A stretch of 64,000 nucleotides of DNA, taken from positions 62,001-126,000 of the forward strand of contig NZ_JACXAC010000007.1 in NCBI RefSeq assembly GCF_014699055.1, in the 5' to 3' direction. Of this stretch, positions 1 through 10,224 are shown piece by piece. Both the position numbers and the translations under genes were made by a program. This DNA comes from Hymenobacter armeniacus (lineage in GTDB: Bacteria > Bacteroidota > Bacteroidia > Cytophagales > Hymenobacteraceae). The notes beneath the pieces were generated by a model. That model saw only the letters and a list, made by a program, of their open reading frames with translations. It did no database searches and had not been told where the DNA came from. How positions within the stretch are numbered: position 1 is the stretch's first letter; each line of letters opens with the position of its first letter.

Positions 1-1
1 C

Positions 2-1015
2 AATGCCGTGCCCGAGGCCGAGCAGGGCCTGCAAATGGGCCGCCTTATTTCGCTGCTGGCCCTGCCCATCAACGTGCCCGGCCTCATCGTGAACCGCTAC
101 TGCGGCTCCGGTGTCGAAACCATTGCCATGGCCGTGGGCAAAATCTCGGCCGGCATGGCCGACTGCATCATCGCGGGCGGCACCGAGAGCATGAGCATGG
201 TGCCCACCGTGGGCTGGAAAACCGTGCCCAACTACAAGCTGGCCATGCAGCACCCCGACTATTACATGGGCATGGGCCTCACCGCCGAAGCCGTGGCCAA
301 CGACTACAAAATCAGCCGCCAGGACCAGGACGAATTCTCGTACAACTCGCACCAGAAGGCCATCAAGGCCATTGAAGGCGGCAAGTTCAAGAAGCAGATT
401 GTGCCCGTGACGGTGGAGGAAACCTACCTCGACCAGGCCACCGGCAAGAAGAAAAACCGCTCCTACGTGGTGGATACCGACGAAGGCCCCCGCGCCGACA
501 CCTCGGTGGAAGCCCTCGCCAAGCTGCGCCCCGTGTTTGCCGCCAACGGCACCGTGACCGCCGGCAACTCCTCCCAAACCTCCGACGGCGCCGCCTTCGT
601 GCTCGTGATGTCGGAGCGCATGGTGAAGGAGCTGAACCTGGAGCCCGTGGCCCGCATGGTGAACTATGCTTCCGAAGGCGTGGACCCGCGCATCATGGGC
701 ATGGGCCCCATCAAGGCCGTGCCGAAAGTGCTCAAGCAAGCCGGCCTCACCCTCAACGACATCGACCTGATTGAGCTGAACGAGGCCTTCGCTTCGCAGT
801 CCATCGCCGTGGTGCGCGAACTGGGCATCGACCCCGAGAAGCTGAACGTGAACGGCGGCGCCATTGCCCTGGGCCACCCGCTTGGCTGCTCCGGCGCCAA
901 GCTCAGCATCCAGCTATTCGACGAGCTGCGCGAGAGCGGCAAGAAGTACGGCATGGTTACGGCCTGTGTGGGCGGCGGCCAGGGCGTGGCCGGCATCTAC
1001 GAGCTGCTGAAGTAG
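2..1015 (+). CDS. Acetyl-CoA C-acyltransferase (thiolase), 5'-truncated
   Basis: The frame is open to the window edge, so the N-terminus is missing; 337 residues are visible. It is the bulk of a thiolase, which cleaves 3-ketoacyl-CoA with CoA to release acetyl-CoA in the last step of fatty-acid beta-oxidation. The nucleophile is the Cys of NRYCGSGVET (visible residue 34), the active-site His lies in ALGHPLGCSG, and the second catalytic Cys is in CVGGGQG near the C-terminus, so all active-site elements are present. An acyl-CoA dehydrogenase follows 170 bp downstream on the same strand, which supports a beta-oxidation cluster; a 3-hydroxyacyl-CoA dehydrogenase may lie upstream outside the window (inference). 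FadA-type and AtoB-type thiolases cannot be separated from the visible part. Confidence 0.93.
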   Translation, partial: NAVPEAEQGLQMGRLISLLALPINVPGLIVNRYCGSGVETIAMAVGKISAGMADCIIAGGTESMSMVPTVGWKTVPNYKLAMQHPDYYMGMGLTAEAVANDYKISRQDQDEFSYNSHQKAIKAIEGGKFKKQIVPVTVEETYLDQATGKKKNRSYVVDTDEGPRADTSVEALAKLRPVFAANGTVTAGNSSQTSDGAAFVLVMSERMVKELNLEPVARMVNYASEGVDPRIMGMGPIKAVPKVLKQAGLTLNDIDLIELNEAFASQSIAVVRELGIDPEKLNVNGGAIALGHPLGCSGAKLSIQLFDELRESGKKYGMVTACVGGGQGVAGIYELLK

Positions 1016-1017
1016 CG

Positions 1018-1072
1018 ACTATTTACTGAAAAGAAAACCCCGAACGCCGGGGTTTTCTTTTCAGTAAATAGT
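1018..1072 (+). terminator. Perfect 25-bp palindrome acting as thiolase terminator
   Basis: Two perfectly complementary 25-nt arms (1018-1042 and 1048-1072) flank the 5-nt loop aacgc, starting 3 nt after the thiolase stop. The GC core ccccg/cggggtttt resembles an intrinsic terminator, but the complementarity continues through the T-rich tail, which is unusual. Confidence 0.75.
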
Positions 1073-1150
1073 CGGCACGCCTAACATTTTTTCATATCTT
1101 GCAACACTAAATCGGCTGCTCCGTTGTTTCTCAAAATAGTAGGCGTGCCG
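1073..1150. repeat. 11-bp inverted repeat in thiolase/acyl-CoA dehydrogenase spacer
   Basis: CGGCACGCCTA (1073-1083) recurs as its exact reverse complement at 1140-1150, just upstream of the acyl-CoA dehydrogenase start. It abuts the terminator palindrome, so nearly the whole 170-bp spacer is structured. It could be an operator-like element or remnants of one duplicated palindrome; no -7/-33 promoter pair is clear here. Confidence 0.5.
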
Positions 1151-1185
1151 AACACTTTTAACCTTCAATATCCAACTCAACCGTC

Positions 1186-2976
1186 ATGGAAGTAACGCAG
1201 AATGCCAGCCTGAAAGGCGGCGAGTTCATCATCAAGCCGACCGATGCGCAGAGCGTCTTCACGCCGGCTGACTTTACCGAAGAGCAAAACATGATGTACC
1301 AGACCTGTCTGGACTTCGTGCAAACGGAAGTGTCGCCGCTGCTCGACCGCCTCGACAACCACGAGGAGGGCCTCATGCGCGGCCTCATGGAAAAGGCCGG
1401 CCAGCTCGGCTTGTTCGGCGTGAGCATTCCGGAGCAATACGGCGGGCTCGACATGGACTTCCCCACGGCCCTGCGCGTGACCGAGGGTGTGGGCGGCGGC
1501 CACTCGTTCCCGGTGGCGTTTGCGGCCCACACGGGCATTGCCATGCTGCCCATTCTGTACTTCGGCAACGACGAGCAGAAGGCCAAGTACCTGCCCGGCC
1601 TCACCAGCGGCGAGCTGATGGGCGCCTACTGCCTCACCGAGCCCGGCTCCGGTTCCGACGCCCTGGGCGCCAAGACCAAAGCCGTGCTGAACGCCGAAGG
1701 CACGCACTACGTGCTGAACGGCCAGAAAATGTGGATTACCAACGCCGGTTTCGCCGACGTGTTCATCGTGTTTGCCAAGATTGACGGCGAGCAGTTCACG
1801 GGCTTCATCGTGGACAAAGACACGCCCGGCCTGAGCCTCGGCAACGAGGAGCACAAAATGGGCATCAAGGGCTCGTCGACGCGCCAGGTGTTCCTGACCG
1901 ACGCGCTGGTGCCGAAGGAGAACATCTTGGGTGAGATTGGCAAAGGCCACCTTATCGCCTTCAACGTGCTGAACATCGGCCGCATCAAGCTGGCGGCCGC
2001 CTGTCTGGGCGGTGCCAAAGGCGCGGCTAACCAGAGCATCAAATACGCCAACGAGCGGGTGCAGTTCAAGCTGCCCATCAGCAAGTTTGGCGCTATTCGC
2101 TATAAGCTGGCCCAGCAGGCCATCCGCATGTACGCCGTCGAATCGGCCATTTACCGCGCCGGCGATGACATCTACCGCATGGAGCAGAAGCTCATGGCCG
2201 AAGGCAAAGGCGCCAACGAGGCCCTGTTGGGCGCGGCCCGCGAGTTTGCCGTGGAGTGCGCCATTCTGAAAGTGGAAGGCTCGGAAGTGCTTGACTATGT
2301 GGTGGATGAAGGCGTGCAGATTTACGGTGGCTACGGCTTCTCGGCCGACTACCCGATGGACCGCGCTTACCGGGACTCGCGCATCAACCGCATTTTCGAG
2401 GGCACCAACGAAATCAACCGCCTGCTGGCCGTTGATATGATTCTGAAGAAAGGCCTGAAGGGTGAAATCGACCTGATGGGCCCGGCCCAAGCCGTGCAGC
2501 AGGAGCTGATGAGCATCCCGAGCATGAGCCAGGACGAAGAAAACGACCTGTTCAGCAAGGAGATGAAAACCATCGCCAACCTGAAGAAAGCCATTCTGAT
2601 GGTGGCCGGCTCGGCCGTGCAGAAGTTCACCGCCACCCTGGCCAAAGAGCAGGAATTGCTGATGAACATCGCCGACATGGCCATCAAAACATACATCGCC
2701 GAGAGCACCCTGCTGCGCGTAGAGAAGGAAGCATCGCTGAAAGGCGAGGAGGCCGTGGCCGCCCAGGCCGACATGGCCCGCGTGTACCTGGCCGACGCCG
2801 TGGACTTGGTAGAGAAAGCCGGCAAAGACGCCATCGGCAGCATGGCCGAGGGCGACGAGCAGCGCCTGCTGCTCATGGGCCTGAAGCGCTTCACCAAGGC
2901 CGAGCTGGTGAACGTGAAGGAAGCCCGCCGCCGCGTGGCCGCCAAGCTCATCGAAGCCAACGAGTACGTGTTCTAA
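1186..2976 (+). CDS. Acyl-CoA dehydrogenase, long form
   Basis: This is a 596-residue FAD-dependent acyl-CoA dehydrogenase that introduces the alpha-beta double bond in acyl-CoA, the first step of beta-oxidation. The N-terminal helical domain is followed by the middle-domain signature (YCLTEPGSGSDA, about residue 150) and the C-terminal signature QIYGGYGFSADYPMDRAYRD. The catalytic base is probably the Glu of RIFEGTNEINR (about residue 405). The protein is about 200 residues longer than short-chain members; the helical C-terminal extension is usual for the Bacteroidota long form. It uses an ATG start and is co-directional with the thiolase upstream, separated by structured DNA, so it may have its own promoter. 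Confidence 0.95.
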   Translation: MEVTQNASLKGGEFIIKPTDAQSVFTPADFTEEQNMMYQTCLDFVQTEVSPLLDRLDNHEEGLMRGLMEKAGQLGLFGVSIPEQYGGLDMDFPTALRVTEGVGGGHSFPVAFAAHTGIAMLPILYFGNDEQKAKYLPGLTSGELMGAYCLTEPGSGSDALGAKTKAVLNAEGTHYVLNGQKMWITNAGFADVFIVFAKIDGEQFTGFIVDKDTPGLSLGNEEHKMGIKGSSTRQVFLTDALVPKENILGEIGKGHLIAFNVLNIGRIKLAAACLGGAKGAANQSIKYANERVQFKLPISKFGAIRYKLAQQAIRMYAVESAIYRAGDDIYRMEQKLMAEGKGANEALLGAAREFAVECAILKVEGSEVLDYVVDEGVQIYGGYGFSADYPMDRAYRDSRINRIFEGTNEINRLLAVDMILKKGLKGEIDLMGPAQAVQQELMSIPSMSQDEENDLFSKEMKTIANLKKAILMVAGSAVQKFTATLAKEQELLMNIADMAIKTYIAESTLLRVEKEASLKGEEAVAAQADMARVYLADAVDLVEKAGKDAIGSMAEGDEQRLLLMGLKRFTKAELVNVKEARRRVAAKLIEANEYVF

Positions 2977-2994
2977 GCCACGAACACAGCGAAT

Positions 2995-3030
2995 AAAAAA
3001 GCCGCTCCTGAACCAGGAGCGGCTTTTTTT
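2995..3030. terminator. Bidirectional intrinsic terminator
   Basis: A 10-bp GC-rich stem (gccgctcctg/caggagcggc, loop aac) is flanked by six A on the left and seven T on the right. It lies between the convergent acyl-CoA dehydrogenase and the minus-strand gene ending at 3046, and can serve both. Confidence 0.9.
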
Positions 3031-3045
3031 ATGGTTGGCAGAGAG

Positions 3046-4518
3046 CTATTTCACCACTATTTTCTCCAGTTGAAGCGCCGCCGACTTCTTGCTCGGCCGG
3101 CTCACGCCGATGATGGTTTTTTCGCCCAGCCAAGTGGTGAAATCCTTCACGTAGGCCAGCTGCTGGTCGTCGGCCACATTCAGCTTGAGGCGTTCGGGCG
3201 GGCCCACTACGCCGGTTTGGGTGTTTACGCGGCGCAGGTAGAGGTCCGATTTCTTGTTCAGGTTTTCCAGGGTCAGCAGCTGCAGCGTGTTACCGAACAC
3301 GGCAGCGCGGAAGCCAATGCCCGTGTAAGCGTCCACGGCCGGGGCTACCTGGTCTTTGGCCACGATGCTGTGCCAGGTGGGCGCGCCAAACTCGTTGTAG
3401 CCAAACATGTGCAGCTCGCGGGCGTGCACCGGGGCTTCGCTGCCGCCTTCCTCAAAATGCTTTTCGGCAATGACTACCAGTTGCTTGTCGGCGCTCAGCA
3501 GCAGGTCGGTTAGGTACACGTCGTCGAGGCGCTTCACGTCGAGGCCGCTGGCTTTGCTTACTTCGGCCAGGTAGGCGGGTGTGAAGCGGAACTCCGGCGA
3601 AAATTTCATGTCGCCACTGCCGCTGAAGTCGTACTTCACCACTTTCAGGCTGTAGTATTCGCCTGTAGCGTAGTCGGCGCACAAGGCGGCCGCGTACAGG
3701 CTGCCATCGCCCAGCACCGTGAATTTGGTGTCGCGCACGGTCACGGTGCGCCCGCCAAACACGCCGCCCACGGGCACGCCCAGCACCTTCACTTCGGAGG
3801 CCGGGCCAGCCAGGTAGCGGCGCACGGTCAGCTTTTTCATGCCGTCGCTCACCAGCGTTACGTACTGGGTGCCGTCGTTGGCCACGTGCACGGCGGGGGA
3901 GAAGAAGTCGCCTAAGTCGCGGAAATCGTAGGTTTTGTCTTCCAGCTTCAGCAGGTCCTGGTCAAACAGCGTGGCCGCAATGCTCTTCACCTGCTGGCCG
4001 TAGGTGAGGTAGCGGAAGGCCAGCAGCCGGCTGCCGTTGGGCGAGATGGAGACGCCGGGGCGCCGGTCGCGGGGCGACACGCTCATCACCACTTTGGCGG
4101 GGCTGCGCTGGCCGTTTTGCAGGTTCACGGCCACCACGGCCAGGTTCTGGCCGGCGTCGTCCTTGTGGTGCAGCACCACCAGCGCCTGTTTCGAGCCGCG
4201 CCCAAAGGCTTCGAGGGTTTCGCCGGGCGTAATGGGGATGGTGGTGCTCCACTGCTTTTTCAGGTCGGCGTCGTAGCGCTCCACGGAGTAGCCGCCGGCG
4301 CTCTGGTGAGCCAGAATGACGAAGCCGGAGCCGTCGGCCAAGGGCAGCGTTTTGGTGGGCACGCGCATGTCGTAGCGGTCGGACCCCTGCTCGGGCAGGT
4401 AGCTGAACGGGGCCGACTTCACCTTCTGCGCTGCGGCATCATTATTGGTAACGCCCCAGCCCAGCGCGCCCAGCAGCCAGGCCCGACGCAGAATATATTT
4501 CAAGTGCGATTGCATCAT
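3046..4518 (-). CDS. Secreted protein of unknown function, probably beta-propeller-like
   Basis: I chose the ATG at 4518 (MMQSHLKYI...), giving 490 residues with a signal peptide that ends near DAAAQ. A longer open frame reaches 4734 but runs through promoter-like DNA and reads as non-coding. The mature protein has repeated short beta-rich units of the kind 'LADGSGFVILAH', 'VSISPNGSRLLAF', 'VLGDGSLYAAAL', typical of WD40-like or YncE-like propellers. I recognise no catalytic motif and no sorting domain, so it is probably periplasmic or surface exposed. It is monocistronic and shares the convergent terminator at 2995-3030. The function is unknown. Confidence 0.8.
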   Translation of the reverse strand: MMQSHLKYILRRAWLLGALGWGVTNNDAAAQKVKSAPFSYLPEQGSDRYDMRVPTKTLPLADGSGFVILAHQSAGGYSVERYDADLKKQWSTTIPITPGETLEAFGRGSKQALVVLHHKDDAGQNLAVVAVNLQNGQRSPAKVVMSVSPRDRRPGVSISPNGSRLLAFRYLTYGQQVKSIAATLFDQDLLKLEDKTYDFRDLGDFFSPAVHVANDGTQYVTLVSDGMKKLTVRRYLAGPASEVKVLGVPVGGVFGGRTVTVRDTKFTVLGDGSLYAAALCADYATGEYYSLKVVKYDFSGSGDMKFSPEFRFTPAYLAEVSKASGLDVKRLDDVYLTDLLLSADKQLVVIAEKHFEEGGSEAPVHARELHMFGYNEFGAPTWHSIVAKDQVAPAVDAYTGIGFRAAVFGNTLQLLTLENLNKKSDLYLRRVNTQTGVVGPPERLKLNVADDQQLAYVKDFTTWLGEKTIIGVSRPSKKSAALQLEKIVVK

Positions 4519-4548
4519 AGGAAAAGAAATGTGGCCCATCAGGGCTTC

Positions 4549-4556
4549 CAAAAGTA
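4549..4556 (-). promoter_or_regulatory. -7 box (TACTTTTG) for the secreted protein gene
   Basis: The minus strand reads TACTTTTG, an exact TAnnTTTG match 31 nt upstream of the ATG at 4518. The -33 region is only CTG, so the match is partial. Confidence 0.4.
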
Positions 4557-4785
4557 GCCATTTCGGCGTTTGCGACCAGGTTTTTATTGGCCGAAGCCCT
4601 AATCTTGACCCCATCGAAAAAAAATGTTCGCCAAAGCATAACCTGTTCGCAACGCCTTCGTATTGGGAACCCGTTTCCTTTGTGTAAGCAAATTTCCTCG
4701 GCGAAATTTCTGCCTCACGGACCCGCCTACCCACGTTTCACGCTTACTTTTCAGCTCCGCTCAACAAGACATTCCGACGAAGTAC

Positions 4786-4816
4786 TTGACTGAATCCAAG
4801 TTGCGTCGTACTTTTG
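4786..4816 (+). promoter_or_regulatory. Bacteroidota promoter TTG-N20-TACTTTTG
   Basis: TTG at 4786-4788, a 20-nt spacer and TACTTTTG at 4809-4816 match the Bacteroidota vegetative promoter. The expected transcript start is about 4823, giving a leader of about 18 nt before the ATG at 4841. Confidence 0.6.
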
Positions 4817-4840
4817 GCCTCGCTGTTATATATAGTTATT

Positions 4841-5068
4841 ATGAAATCTCTGCTTAAGTTTTCCCTCTTATCAGCCCTCATTGTAGGGGGCAAGTTTGCT
4901 AAAAACACTACTCCCGTCACTGCCGCCCAACCTGTTACCGCTCAAACCCGTCCCGATACTTCTTCGGTAGTACTGGTGCACCAAGTGCTCACTTCTGAGC
5001 CCGTGAAGCCCACGCGAGAGCAGCGACCGCAGCAAAGCGGCAGCGGTTTTATTACCGAAATGTTCTAG
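4841..5068 (+). CDS. Small secreted protein of unknown function
   Basis: This is a 75-residue ORF whose ATG at 4841 starts a signal-peptide-like N-terminus (MKSLLKFSLLSALIVGG, then KFAKN). An upstream in-frame ATG at 4814 would place the start inside the -7 box, so I prefer 4841. The remainder is Thr/Pro/Gln-rich and low complexity (TPVTAAQPVTAQTRPDTS) and ends in EMF. I recognise no family. A well-placed promoter upstream and a hairpin with nine T downstream make a short monocistronic gene plausible despite its size. Confidence 0.55.
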   Translation: MKSLLKFSLLSALIVGGKFAKNTTPVTAAQPVTAQTRPDTSSVVLVHQVLTSEPVKPTREQRPQQSGSGFITEMF

Positions 5069-5082
5069 CCGAACACTTTCAT

Positions 5083-5109
5083 CGACTTTCTCAGAAGTCG
5101 TTTTTTTTT
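5083..5109 (+). terminator. Intrinsic terminator of the small secreted gene
   Basis: A short 6-bp stem cgactt/aagtcg with a 6-nt loop is followed directly by nine T. The stem is weak but the T tract is strong. Confidence 0.6.
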
Positions 5110-5139
5110 GCCCGCTGGCCAAGCACAACTGTGATTTAG

Positions 5140-7239
<2,100 letters not shown>

Positions 7240-7250
7240 TCTTCGCTCTT

Positions 7251-7838
7251 CTACTTATACTTCAGCGTGTTGAGCATCCGCACCATGTCCGTCTTCACGT
7301 ACTCAATCACCGGCGCCAGCGAGTCGTTCGCCGTCGCCGTTTTAAAGTACAGCGCGCCGCGCAGGAAATGGTGTGTGCTGTCGGTGGTGTAAAACTGGAA
7401 CTGGCTCGGCACTTCGCCCTGCAATTCAAACACCGAAGCGCGCATGCCGCTCGGCGTTTTCAAAATCCGCTCATCAATGGCCGTGGCCTTGATTTCGTGC
7501 TTGCCCGTGAGCTTGCGGGCGTCCTCCATCATCTTATTATAAAGGCGCCGGTCGCGCTGCACGTCCATGTAGGTAATCTGCACGTTGGCGTGGAGCTTGG
7601 GGTAATACACGTTCAGCCAGTGCGGCTGCGCCATATAAGAGGAGTCGCGCTTAATCACAGCCTCTTTCGAATACTCAAAGGAGTACGGATGGTTGCCCGG
7701 CAGCACCTGGTAGCGGTGCGGCGGCAGGTCGATGCGGTTGTAGCCCTTGGGCTTGGGCGTGAAGTCCGGCGCCGACGAACAAGCCGCCAGCAGCGCCAGC
7801 GCCACCAGGCCCGGAAGTTTTTTCAGGTTCGACACCAC
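7251..7838 (-). CDS. gldD: Gliding motility lipoprotein GldD
   Basis: This 195-residue lipoprotein has a lipobox LLAAC (Cys about residue 20). The GldD family is recognised from PKPKGYNRIDLPPHRY, the 'YPKLHANVQITYMDV' region and the terminal KTDMVRMLNTLKYK. GldD is essential for gliding and, in Flavobacterium, for type IX secretion; it is anchored in the cell envelope. In many Bacteroidota the order is mutY-ssb-gldE-gldD. Here mutY and ssb are present but gldE is missing, and a terminator lies in its place. gldD has its own promoter and leads a two-gene unit with recG. Confidence 0.92.
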   Translation of the reverse strand: MVSNLKKLPGLVALALLAACSSAPDFTPKPKGYNRIDLPPHRYQVLPGNHPYSFEYSKEAVIKRDSSYMAQPHWLNVYYPKLHANVQITYMDVQRDRRLYNKMMEDARKLTGKHEIKATAIDERILKTPSGMRASVFELQGEVPSQFQFYTTDSTHHFLRGALYFKTATANDSLAPVIEYVKTDMVRMLNTLKYK

Positions 7839-7891
7839 GTAGAATAGGTTGATGAACGGCCGCGCCCAACCCCGGTGCGCGCCTCAAGCTT

Positions 7892-7923
7892 CAAAGGTAA
7901 CCGGTGGCTTGTGCCGAAGGCAA
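7892..7923 (-). promoter_or_regulatory. Promoter of gldD-recG, TTG-N21-TACCTTTG
   Basis: On the minus strand TTG (7923-7921), a 21-nt spacer and TACCTTTG (7899-7892) match the Bacteroidota consensus. The -7 box ends 53 nt before the gldD ATG. Confidence 0.55.
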
Positions 7924-7925
7924 CG

Positions 7926-7956
7926 AAAAAAGCCCCGAGCGAGTGCCGGGGCTTTT
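7926..7956 (-). terminator. Intrinsic terminator after ssb
   Basis: Stem gccccg/cggggc (7932-7937 with 7947-7952) is followed on the minus strand by six T. It lies between ssb and the gldD promoter and separates the two transcription units. Confidence 0.8.
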
Positions 7957-7979
7957 CTTAAAAATCACAACGCCACTGA

Positions 7980-8408
7980 TTAGAAAGGCAGTTGGTCCAA
8001 CTCCGGCTCCTGCCGGAAGGTCTGCGGCGTCTCGGCAGCGCCGCTGGCTTCCTCGGCAGCACCATTGCTGCCTTGGGGCCGGCCGCCCAGCATCGAAATC
8101 TCGTCGGCGATGATTTCGGTGATGTAGCGCGTTTGCTGGTCCTTGTCCTGATACTGGCGAGTGCGCAGCTTGCCTTCGATGTACACTTGCTGGCCTTTTT
8201 TGAGGAACTTATCCGCCATGTCGGCCAAGCCGCGCCACGCCGAGATGTTGTGCCACTCGGTGCGCTCCACGCGGGTGCCTTGCTTGTCCTTGTAATACTC
8301 GTTGGTAGCGAGGGTGAAGTGAGCCACGCTCACGCCGCCTTCCAAATGACGCACCTCGGGGTCTTTGCCCAGGTTGCCTACCAAAATCACTTTGTTCACT
8401 CCGGCCAT
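7980..8408 (-). CDS. ssb: Single-stranded DNA-binding protein
   Basis: This 142-residue SSB begins MAGVNKVILVGNLGKDPEVR, the standard OB-fold N-terminus. An in-frame upstream Met at 8447 would add 13 atypical residues and was rejected. The C-terminus ends ELDQLPF, the acidic tip that recruits partner proteins, after a low-complexity Gly/Ala/Glu linker. It binds single-stranded DNA during replication, repair and recombination. It lies 159 bp downstream of mutY, as is common in Bacteroidota. Confidence 0.96.
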   Translation of the reverse strand: MAGVNKVILVGNLGKDPEVRHLEGGVSVAHFTLATNEYYKDKQGTRVERTEWHNISAWRGLADMADKFLKKGQQVYIEGKLRTRQYQDKDQQTRYITEIIADEISMLGGRPQGSNGAAEEASGAAETPQTFRQEPELDQLPF

Positions 8409-8567
8409 ATTATTGCACGTTAGGAAATACAGAATCGAAAGGGCCACCCGGCCGTTTCTTGCCTTAAAGATAAGAACTTAAATCTTGTCCTGCTACTATT
8501 TTGCTAAAATATTTTGCCGGAAAAGCTAATTGTATTGGGCGTGAGTGTCTAGGCAATAATTCCTTCT

Positions 8568-9650
8568 CTACATATTTTGGCTGCAGTAGTTGGCGATGAG
8601 CTTGGGTTTGGGCAATGCCTCAATCTCAGCGGCGGAGTAAGGCCGCAGGCCCAAATCACGCAGCGTGGTTTCGGGCAGCGGCCGGGTCAGCGCCATTGGA
8701 TGGAACCGGGCTTCCAGTTTCTGATGGCTGAGCACGTGCCGGTAGGCCGAGGTGGGCTCGGCGGCCTGGCTGGTGTCGAGGTCGGCTCCGAGTGCGTCGA
8801 GGTGGCGCACCAGTTCGGTGGCCGGCAAGTCGGGCTCTACCGTTTCGGCCATGGCAAAGTCGTAGAGGCCCTGCCAGATGTCTTTCTCGCGGCGCTCCCG
8901 TAGGTAGGTCAGGTCGCCGTGGCGCAACACGAAGTAGTGGAAGTAGCGCGTGCGCGCCGCCTTGGCCTTGCTCTTCACGGGCAGCAACGCCACCTGGCCA
9001 TGATTGAACGCCCAGCACTGGCTTTGCAGGGGGCAGAACAGGCAGTCGGGCTTGGCCGGGGTACACTGAATGGCCCCGAACTCCATGATGGCCTGGTTGA
9101 AGTCGGCGGGTGCCGTGGCCGGTATGTGCTGGTCGGCCACAGCTTGGAACTCCTTGCGCGAGCTGGGGGCCGCAATGTCCGAGTGCAGCCCAAAAATGCG
9201 CGCCAGCACCCGGTACACGTTGCCATCGAGCACGGCCACGGCCTCATCGAAAGCAAAAGAGGCAATGGCCGCGGCCGTGTAGGGTCCCACGCCGCGCAGC
9301 TTGATGAGCTCGGCATACGTGTCCGGAAACTTGCCGCCGTGCTCGGCCACCACTTGCTGGGCCGTGCGGTGCATGTTGCGGGCCCGGGAATAGTAGCCTA
9401 GGCCCTGCCAGTAGCGCAGCACTTCGGCCTCAGGCGCGGCGGCCATGTCCTGCACGGTAGGGTAGGCAGCCAAGAAGGTTTCGTAGTAGGGGAGGCCCTG
9501 AGCCACACGCGTTTGCTGCAGTATTACCTCAGATAGCCATATAGCGTAGGGGTCGCGGGTGTGGCGCCAGGGCAGGTCGCGGTGGTGCCGCGGATACCAG
9601 GCCAAAAGGGCTGACGCCAGGAAGGAAGGGCGCGAGGGAAGTTTCGTCAA
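8568..9650 (-). CDS. mutY: A/G-specific adenine glycosylase MutY
   Basis: This 360-residue base-excision glycosylase removes adenine mispaired with 8-oxoguanine. The catalytic Glu lies in LSEVILQQTRVAQG, the helix-hairpin-helix is LRGVGPYTAAA, and the active-site Asp is in VLDGNVYRVLAR. The [4Fe-4S] loop has the standard spacing C-x6-C-x2-C-x5-C (CTPAKPDCLFCPLQSQC), and the C-terminal third is the NUDIX-like domain that reads 8-oxoG. No ATG precedes the conserved core; the best start is TTG at 9650, giving (M)TKLPSRPSFL. The start is therefore less certain than the identity. Confidence 0.95.
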   Translation of the reverse strand: MTKLPSRPSFLASALLAWYPRHHRDLPWRHTRDPYAIWLSEVILQQTRVAQGLPYYETFLAAYPTVQDMAAAPEAEVLRYWQGLGYYSRARNMHRTAQQVVAEHGGKFPDTYAELIKLRGVGPYTAAAIASFAFDEAVAVLDGNVYRVLARIFGLHSDIAAPSSRKEFQAVADQHIPATAPADFNQAIMEFGAIQCTPAKPDCLFCPLQSQCWAFNHGQVALLPVKSKAKAARTRYFHYFVLRHGDLTYLRERREKDIWQGLYDFAMAETVEPDLPATELVRHLDALGADLDTSQAAEPTSAYRHVLSHQKLEARFHPMALTRPLPETTLRDLGLRPYSAAEIEALPKPKLIANYCSQNM

Positions 9651-9699
9651 AATTTTGAAAGAGAATAAATTGGACCCAGCCTTTGTTTCGGAGGGTAGA

Positions 9700-9730
9700 T
9701 TGGTAAAACAAAAAAATGGGGTTACCTTTG
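9700..9730 (+). promoter_or_regulatory. Promoter of the HU gene, TTG-N20-TACCTTTG
   Basis: TTG at 9700-9702, a 20-nt spacer and TACCTTTG at 9723-9730 form the cleanest Bacteroidota promoter in the window. The inferred start near 9737 gives a leader of about 100 nt before the GTG at 9840. Confidence 0.65.
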
Positions 9731-9839
9731 TGGCCCCAATTCAAGGGCGAACCGCCTACCAGGCAAAGGCTTACGCTGGAATTCGGGATTTTCTTGCCTA
9801 AAAACGTAATTTTTTCAACCACCTAAGTACCATACCAAC

Positions 9840-10148
9840 GTGACTAAAGCTGAGGTAATCGCCGAAATCTCCACCAAGACCGGCATCGAGAAAGCAGATG
9901 TATTGATGACTGTTGAGGCTTTCTTCAAAGTCGTGAAAGATTCCATGACGGAAGGCAACAACATCTATGTGCGCGGCTTCGGCTCGTTCGTTAACAAGAA
10001 GCGCGCCCGGAAAGTGGCCCGCAACATCTCGAAAAATACGTCGCTCATCATCGAGGAGCACTACATCCCGAGCTTCAAGCCGTCGAAGACCTTCGTGGCC
10101 AAAATCAAAAACAGCAAGAAGGTAAAAGCCACCGCGGCCAAAGCCTAG
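9840..10148 (+). CDS. HU family DNA-binding protein
   Basis: This 102-residue histone-like HU/IHF protein starts at GTG 9840 with TKAEVIAEISTKTGIEKADV. The DNA-binding arm region is VRGFGSFVNKKRARKVARNISKNTS, followed by FKPSKTF and a Lys/Ala-rich tail (KKVKATAAKA) typical of Bacteroidota HU. It bends and compacts DNA in the nucleoid. It heads a plus-strand gene row with a TPR protein, a tiny ribosomal protein and rng, an arrangement familiar from other Bacteroidota. A strong terminator follows it. Confidence 0.94.
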   Translation: MTKAEVIAEISTKTGIEKADVLMTVEAFFKVVKDSMTEGNNIYVRGFGSFVNKKRARKVARNISKNTSLIIEEHYIPSFKPSKTFVAKIKNSKKVKATAAKA

Positions 10149-10224
10149 TTTTTAACGGTAGCAAGCGCGAAATAGGGAGTAGCCTCTAACTACTCATCCT
10201 TTCGCACTTATTCCTGAAATGATT

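Larger units (their letters stand above)
4519..4840. other. Divergent intergenic region with promoters for both flanking genes
   Basis: This 322-bp A+T-richer spacer holds a minus-strand -7 box near 4549-4556 and a plus-strand promoter at 4786-4816. Short open frames here have no family resemblance and overlap the promoters, so I see no gene. Confidence 0.6.

Noticed and set aside
1177..2490. Long minus-strand open frame of 437 codons opposite the acyl-CoA dehydrogenase
   Set aside because: Composition (His, Gly, Val-rich, no motif) is that of an antisense shadow in G+C-rich DNA; the plus-strand gene is unambiguous.
9559..9801. 80-codon plus-strand frame upstream of HU
   Set aside because: It overlaps the mutY start and the HU promoter elements at 9700-9730 and shows no family resemblance.
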